DNA of 9,400 bases from Candidatus Sumerlaeota bacterium (GTDB lineage Bacteria; Sumerlaeota; Sumerlaeia; MWCT01; JAGHBZ01): contig JAGHBZ010000486.1 of the NCBI GenBank assembly GCA_021160705.1, positions 1 through 9,400 on the forward strand, given 5' to 3'. The notes below the pieces were generated by a model that saw only the letters and a program-made list of their open reading frames with translations, searched no databases and was not told where the DNA came from. Shown one piece after another: positions 5,850-9,400 of this stretch (position 1 is the stretch's first letter; the number at the start of each line of letters is the position of its first letter). A program made the position numbers and the translations under genes.

Positions 5850-8156
5850 TTATAGTTCTGAGGTGGTGAGTTCAGGTTTTTCGGCGATTACTTTTTTAAG
5901 TTCCTTTTGTGCAGAAGTGGGTGGATACTCCACACGAAAATGCAGTCGACTCTTCAATGTGGAGATAAAAGATTCGCGGATAATGTGCAGGTCACGCAGC
6001 GTAAGTGGACATTCATCAAGTTGCCCATCGTTAAATTTCTCCACAATCGTTTCGTGTACCACACGCCGAATCTCCTCTTCAGAGACATAAGGGCGTGGAA
6101 GTTTAGAGGTTATAGTTGCCTCCACTGAATCAGCAAGCATCACTATTGCCGCCTCAATGGATTGGGGTTTTGGACCTAAATACCGAAAATCCTCTTCCCG
6201 AACCGGCACATTCGACTCGGACTCACTGTATTGTTGTAATGCCCTCTGATAAAAATATTTTATCAAACTTGTCCCGTGATGCTGTGGAATAAAATCAATT
6301 ATCTTTTGTGGCAATCCATATTTTTTTGCGAGCTCAATTCCCTCTTTGACATGATTACGAACTATCAGCAAACTCATATTAGGCGAGATACTATTATGGA
6401 TACGTTTCTCTTCAGGAGTGACCTGATTCTCAGAGTAATATTTAGGTTTAAGAATCTTGCCGATGTCGTGATAATACGCACCAGCACGCACCAGGAGATA
6501 ATTTGCGCCAATCGCTTCAGCAGCAGGCTCGCCAAGTTTTGCCACATTCAATGAGTGCTGGTAAGTGCCCGGTGCTTTTTCTTCAAGTTCACGGAGCAAG
6601 GGTTGCGTGATGCCGGTGAGTTCAAGTAGGCGAACATCGGTCACAATGCCAAAAAAGTATTCAAACAGTGGTAATGCTGGCAACGTGAGAAATGCACACA
6701 GAATGCCATTCAGAATACCAAGTCCTGCATAAGTAGTGGGTATTTTTGTTGGGTCATCAATGATGTTGATGACCAGAATCAAAACAAAGTTCACCAGTGC
6801 AGTTTTAAAACCAGCCATCAGGACGTCTTTACGTTCTCTCACCGTGTACAGGCTTAAGAGCGCAGTTAACCCCCCGAAAAGTCCCACTATGATGTATCGG
6901 AAATTAAAGTCAACCGCTATGCCAAAGAGTAGAACTCCCCATATCACTAAAGCGAAAGCAATCCGCGGATTAAGCAGAATAATTCCCAGCATTCCAATTG
7001 CACCTGCAGGAAATAGATACCCGCTGATTTCTTCGCCCGGCACGTAAACCAGTAGCACGCGCCCTATAATTAAGGCAATAAGAAGCGGCAGATAAAGTAA
7101 GATTACTCCAGAAGATGTAAACGTAAACTCAGGACAAAGCTTACGGGTGTATAAAAACATAAAGATGAAAATTGCGAGGACAAAAACTGCGTCACCAATA
7201 AGACGAAGAAAATTATAATAATGAGCCTTAGCATTGATGGTATCAATGATACGCTGTAATTGAGGGGTTACAATCTCACCTCGCTTCACTATTATCTCGC
7301 CTCTATTGATTGTAGTTTTTACTTCGCCTACCCTAAGGAGAGCCTGTGCTCGTGCTTCACTGGTGAGGTTTTCCACTGGATATATGTTCGGGCGAATAAG
7401 GGATGAACAAAGTGTAAATATAGCATCCTGATGCTGGCGTTGCGGATAGAAACGCGGGATAAGTTTTTCACGCAGAAACTTCCTGACCTCCTCAGGGTAA
7501 CCAAGCATCTTCGTTGAGTCAAATCTCCTGGGCGAAGGGGCTCCTTTCTCCAGCACCTTCAGAACATTTTTACGCTGGTAACTCTGAAAGGCATATTTGT
7601 CGGGAACGATGCCACGACGATTAAACAGTTCGTCACAAATGATGGCGAGGTTCGCCTTTGTCTGCTCGTGAAGGGAAAGCACCAACAATGATACTGCCTG
7701 TTTCTCATTCACACTTATACCAAATTCTTTTTTCAGAAACTCCTGAGCCAAGGTAGTTTTCGTCTCAGCGGATTGTGTCTTATCTCTTGCAATCTCACGC
7801 AATCTGTCAATTATAGTATTTACGGACTTAAGAACACCTTCTCGGATACCGGTATCATAGGTGTAATAGTGCGGATACGATTCTTCGGCTCGTTTCCGCA
7901 AAAGTTCCGTTGCCTCAATGTCGGTTACCACCACAGTAAATGGCGCCTTTATGGTCTCCATTATAGGTTTGCCCGGAGTATATTTATAATAATCAAAGTA
8001 AAAAGGTGGAGCTGTGATGATGACTATAATGAAAAAGATAATTATCAGTACCACCCAGCGCTCAAGTGGTCGTAGCAAATCAGCAGGACGAAATGTAGGC
8101 GTCCTGCCGATTAATGACTCACGAAATTTACGAACTATTTTGCTCGCACGACTCAT
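5850..8156 (-). CDS. pgpH: PgpH-type membrane HD-domain phosphodiesterase (cyclic-di-AMP)
   Basis: 768 residues with full 7TMR-HD architecture. One amino-terminal membrane segment (about 34-54) leads to an extracytoplasmic 7TMR-HDED domain (about 55-315). Seven membrane segments follow (about 318-336, 350-371, 377-396, 399-413, 419-437, 448-466, 476-501), then a cytoplasmic HD domain (about 525-740). Metal ligands expected of the family are present: His534 in GTYQHS, His563-Asp564 in HDIGK, His602, His626-His627 in QHHGT and Asp676 in LADSVEA. Characterised members cleave cyclic-di-AMP to pApA, affecting potassium and osmotic balance; that activity is inferred here from conserved residues. 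The usual phoH and ybeY neighbours are absent. The ATG at 8156 is the first ATG after an in-frame stop (TAA, 8160-8162) and has no recognisable Shine-Dalgarno; it overlaps the end of a ten-codon ORF as ATGA. The length and family are secure; the exact start is slightly less so. Confidence 0.96.
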   Translation of the reverse strand: MSRASKIVRKFRESLIGRTPTFRPADLLRPLERWVVLIIIFFIIVIITAPPFYFDYYKYTPGKPIMETIKAPFTVVVTDIEATELLRKRAEESYPHYYTYDTGIREGVLKSVNTIIDRLREIARDKTQSAETKTTLAQEFLKKEFGISVNEKQAVSLLVLSLHEQTKANLAIICDELFNRRGIVPDKYAFQSYQRKNVLKVLEKGAPSPRRFDSTKMLGYPEEVRKFLREKLIPRFYPQRQHQDAIFTLCSSLIRPNIYPVENLTSEARAQALLRVGEVKTTINRGEIIVKRGEIVTPQLQRIIDTINAKAHYYNFLRLIGDAVFVLAIFIFMFLYTRKLCPEFTFTSSGVILLYLPLLIALIIGRVLLVYVPGEEISGYLFPAGAIGMLGIILLNPRIAFALVIWGVLLFGIAVDFNFRYIIVGLFGGLTALLSLYTVRERKDVLMAGFKTALVNFVLILVINIIDDPTKIPTTYAGLGILNGILCAFLTLPALPLFEYFFGIVTDVRLLELTGITQPLLRELEEKAPGTYQHSLNVAKLGEPAAEAIGANYLLVRAGAYYHDIGKILKPKYYSENQVTPEEKRIHNSISPNMSLLIVRNHVKEGIELAKKYGLPQKIIDFIPQHHGTSLIKYFYQRALQQYSESESNVPVREEDFRYLGPKPQSIEAAIVMLADSVEATITSKLPRPYVSEEEIRRVVHETIVEKFNDGQLDECPLTLRDLHIIRESFISTLKSRLHFRVEYPPTSAQKELKKVIAEKPELTTSEL

Positions 8157-8185
8157 AATTTATATCGCTGTAGCCTGCGACTCAT
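8153..8185 (-). other. Ten-codon ORF overlapping the pgpH start
   Basis: A minus-strand ATG at 8185-8183 opens a ten-codon frame (MSRRLQRYKL) whose TGA overlaps the pgpH ATG in the arrangement ATGA. Such overlaps often serve translational coupling, which would help a gene lacking its own Shine-Dalgarno, but this mini-ORF also has no Shine-Dalgarno. It starts with the same ATGAGTCG octamer as pgpH. Function is speculative. Confidence 0.2.
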
Positions 8186-8400
8186 TACTTGCTGATTTGT
8201 GAAGTCAGTTCCGGACAATTTTATTCCGCCTCGCTAACTCGCTATGTCTATTGAAAAACTTAGTTTGAAGTTTAATATCTATACGCAAGTATGTCCACTT
8301 TTATCTCTACTTTTGCCAAACGCAATCTCTATCTTTTCTCATCCCACTTTACTCCTTTCTACTCTCCATCTCCCATTTATTTACTTCTCATTATTATTCA
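8157..8400. other. Non-coding gap upstream of pgpH
   Basis: It should contain the pgpH promoter, but I could not find a convincing -35/-10 pair. From about 8299 to 8412 the plus strand is almost all pyrimidine, so the pgpH sense strand is a purine run; an AAGGAG there precedes only a ten-residue frame. No RNA gene or repeat family is recognised. The ten-codon leader ORF next to pgpH is listed separately. Confidence 0.4.
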
Positions 8401-8571
8401 TCACTCCTCCTTAAACTCAAACTCAACCCCTGCGTTTTGCTCTTCTCCATCAGCCTCCTGTACTAAATAAACTGTGGTTTCCATCTCTCTAAAGTAAGGT
8501 GCTTCTTCTTGAAAATACATGTTTATAACCGAAGCTCTCCAAATAAAATCTTTGGTGTCTTTTCCATCATC
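8401..8571 (-). pseudogene. Orphan carboxy-terminal reading frame, probable gene remnant
   Basis: A 56-codon frame ends at TGA (8401-8403) and is closed upstream by TAG (8572-8574). It reads DDGKDTKDFIWRASVINMYF, continues through ETTVYLVQEADGEEQNAG and ends VEFEFKEE, acidic and protein-like in composition. The only ATG codons inside (8520-8518 and 8484-8482) would give 39 or 27 residues and have no Shine-Dalgarno, so this looks like the tail of a longer protein that has lost its front. Upstream of the TAG, two frames read plausibly protein-like for 12-15 codons (ISSRQTVGMAVKR in the same frame, HLIQANRWNGGEKIG in another), as expected if an indel or stop mutation broke the gene. The pattern FxWRxxV followed by alternating hydrophobics vaguely resembles minor pseudopilin tails, but I would not name it. 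Decay seems likelier than an active small gene. Confidence 0.35.
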
Positions 8572-8644
8572 CTATCTTTTCACCGCCATTCCAACGGTTT
8601 GCCTGGATGAGATGCCCAGAAGAGTGTGGGCGAACGAAAGCGAA

Positions 8645-9055
8645 TCACATACCGCTGTTAAACGCCGTAGTCATCAATATCTCTACCTGTGGGATTTCTG
8701 GTGACGCAGGATTTGGTATAAGTCTCTTTGTTCTCGGGTCTACTACAAGGTCCAATACCTCCAGAACCACCTGTCCAATAAGGGGCTGTGAGCCTTCTGA
8801 TTCTGCTAACACATCAAAACTACCTGTTCGCCCTTTGAGTTCTAAAGTTATTATCCCATAAACTGATTTCATTTCTGTTTTATTGTTCGCATATTTTACC
8901 TTTACGTCACGAATTTTCCTTAGCCCAAGCACATCCACAATATTTTGAGGTAACACCACCATTGTAGCGCCAGTATCAATAACTGCCTCTACTTCTATGG
9001 TTTTACTTGGCTCGAACACATTCGTAACCTTGATTCTTTCAATTACCTTTCCCAT
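8645..9055 (-). CDS. Small retropepsin-like (clan AA) aspartic protease
   Basis: 136 residues with the features of single-domain bacterial clan AA aspartic proteases, which act as homodimers. The catalytic motif is DTGAT (27-31, Asp27) after a strand of the form EVEAVI; a candidate flap is YGIITLELKG (66-75); the second hydrophobic-hydrophobic-Gly element is PLIGQVVLEVLDLVVDP (91-107), followed by the typical RLIPNP end. No signal peptide or membrane segment is seen, so it is probably cytoplasmic. Substrate unknown. The frame can also begin at TTG 9061, but AGGAGG at 9065-9070 lies only 3 nt from that TTG and 9 nt from the ATG at 9055, so I choose the ATG. It lies downstream of a PIN-domain gene on the same strand, with a 170-nt gap holding a long fold-back. 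The carboxy-terminal extension (about 118-136) is unremarkable. Confidence 0.88.
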   Translation of the reverse strand: MGKVIERIKVTNVFEPSKTIEVEAVIDTGATMVVLPQNIVDVLGLRKIRDVKVKYANNKTEMKSVYGIITLELKGRTGSFDVLAESEGSQPLIGQVVLEVLDLVVDPRTKRLIPNPASPEIPQVEILMTTAFNSGM

Positions 9056-9064
9056 TCCCAAATT

Positions 9065-9070
9065 CCTCCT
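9065..9070 (-). promoter_or_regulatory. Shine-Dalgarno deciding the protease start
   Basis: Perfect AGGAGG on the minus strand. Its distance to ATG 9055 is 9 nt, against 3 nt to the upstream in-frame TTG at 9061, so it supports the shorter protein. Confidence 0.75.
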
Positions 9071-9137
9071 TTAGGGTTTATAGCCACATTAATTGATATA
9101 CCAGGTATCTTTTTAAATTTTCTGACTATTGCACATA

Positions 9138-9224
9138 ACGTCCTGAGCGTATCTGAAGTTCCGTGCAAAGCAAGGAATTTGCACAAGCGACAGCCAGGTC
9201 GGGTATGCTCCTGTGAGGTGACGT
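9138..9224. repeat. Long imperfect fold-back between the PIN and protease genes
   Basis: An 87-nt segment can fold on itself almost end to end. ACGT (9138-9141) can pair with ACGT (9221-9224) and CCT (9142-9144) with AGG (9216-9218), past a two-base bulge. A main stem pairs 9145-9156 with 9199-9210 (twelve pairs, three of them G-U on the plus-strand RNA). A terminal hairpin pairs GTGCAAA (9163-9169) with TTTGCAC (9178-9184) around an 8-nt loop. The heptamer ACGTCCT occurs at both ends (9138-9144, 9221-9227). It begins two bases past the PIN stop codon on the minus strand. No U-run follows, so it is not a plain terminator. It may be a REP-like or cassette-type element; I cannot assign it. Confidence 0.45.
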
Positions 9225-9225
9225 C

Positions 9226-9400
9226 CTATAAAAATAAAATCTCCACATCCCTAATCTCCTCAAAATCCTTATCCAATGTAACTACTTTCAATCTATAATG
9301 TCTAGCAACAATATACTGATAAGCATCAACAATATCTAAATTCAGGCTTTTTCTGACGTTTCCAACCTCACTATACAGTTCTATCGGCAATGAGAGAAAA
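9226..9400 (-). CDS. PIN-domain protein, carboxy-terminal part (cut by window edge)
   Basis: The last 57 residues of a protein run off the right edge; the stop is TAG (9226-9228). They include LDIVDAYQYIVARHYRLKVV followed by TLDKDFEEI, the characteristic carboxy-terminal half of PIN domains: an acidic residue followed by Ala in a helix (Asp25-Ala26 of the visible part) and the strand ending T-x-D-x-D-F (Asp43, Asp45) that supplies the last metal-binding acids. PIN proteins are mostly Mg-dependent ribonucleases, often VapC toxins with an antitoxin gene just upstream. The upstream gene would lie outside the window, so whether this is a toxin-antitoxin pair cannot be seen. The amino-terminal half, including the first catalytic Asp, is also outside. 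Confidence 0.8.
   Translation of the reverse strand, partial: FLSLPIELYSEVGNVRKSLNLDIVDAYQYIVARHYRLKVVTLDKDFEEIRDVEILFL

Noticed and set aside
9131..9228. Canonical integron attC site
   Set aside because: The fold-back starts near CATAACG, which resembles one attC core end, but the strict RYYYAAC consensus is not met and the other end (ACGTCCTATA) lacks the required complementary GTTRRRY core. Kept only as a possibility under the fold-back.

Overview
The window reads as a piece of a bacterial chromosome of moderate, somewhat AT-rich composition, with conventional AGGAGG-type ribosome binding sites before most genes. Folate-linked one-carbon genes of the Wood-Ljungdahl type suggest an anaerobe. 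A GspG-like pseudopilin of a style common in uncultured phyla, and a three-part folate/corrinoid fusion protein, suggest a poorly characterised lineage. No marker here fixes the phylum, and I do not name one.

Left part (1-4549): two divergent genes share a 393-bp control region. fhs (minus) makes 10-formyl-tetrahydrofolate from formate. The plus-strand gene encodes a 798-residue protein that reads as MetF (methylene-THF reductase), then a MetV-like eight-cysteine domain, then a pterin-binding methyltransferase of the AcsE/MtrH/DHPS-like superfamily. Together they cover the entry step and the last steps of the methyl branch. FolD, the corrinoid Fe-S protein and CO dehydrogenase/acetyl-CoA synthase are not in the window. 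The fusion is the most interesting object here.

Middle (4550-8156): a GspG/type IV pilin-like prepilin (plus) with an excellent Shine-Dalgarno, standing alone without secretion or pilus assembly genes, then convergently pgpH (minus), a membrane HD-domain protein of the cyclic-di-AMP phosphodiesterase family. The gaps around the pilin hold two short open frames that I flag at low confidence: a lipobox-bearing frame without a start codon (4602-4784) and a 54-codon ORF (5668-5832).

Right part (8157-9400): a looser, accessory-looking stretch, all minus strand. It contains an orphan carboxy-terminal reading frame that looks like a gene remnant, a small retropepsin-like aspartic protease, a long imperfect fold-back of about 87 nt, and the carboxy-terminal 57 residues of a PIN-domain protein cut by the window edge. 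Long pyrimidine-rich tracts on the plus strand lie on both sides of pgpH.

No rRNA, tRNA, CRISPR array, transposase or convincing intrinsic terminator was found.
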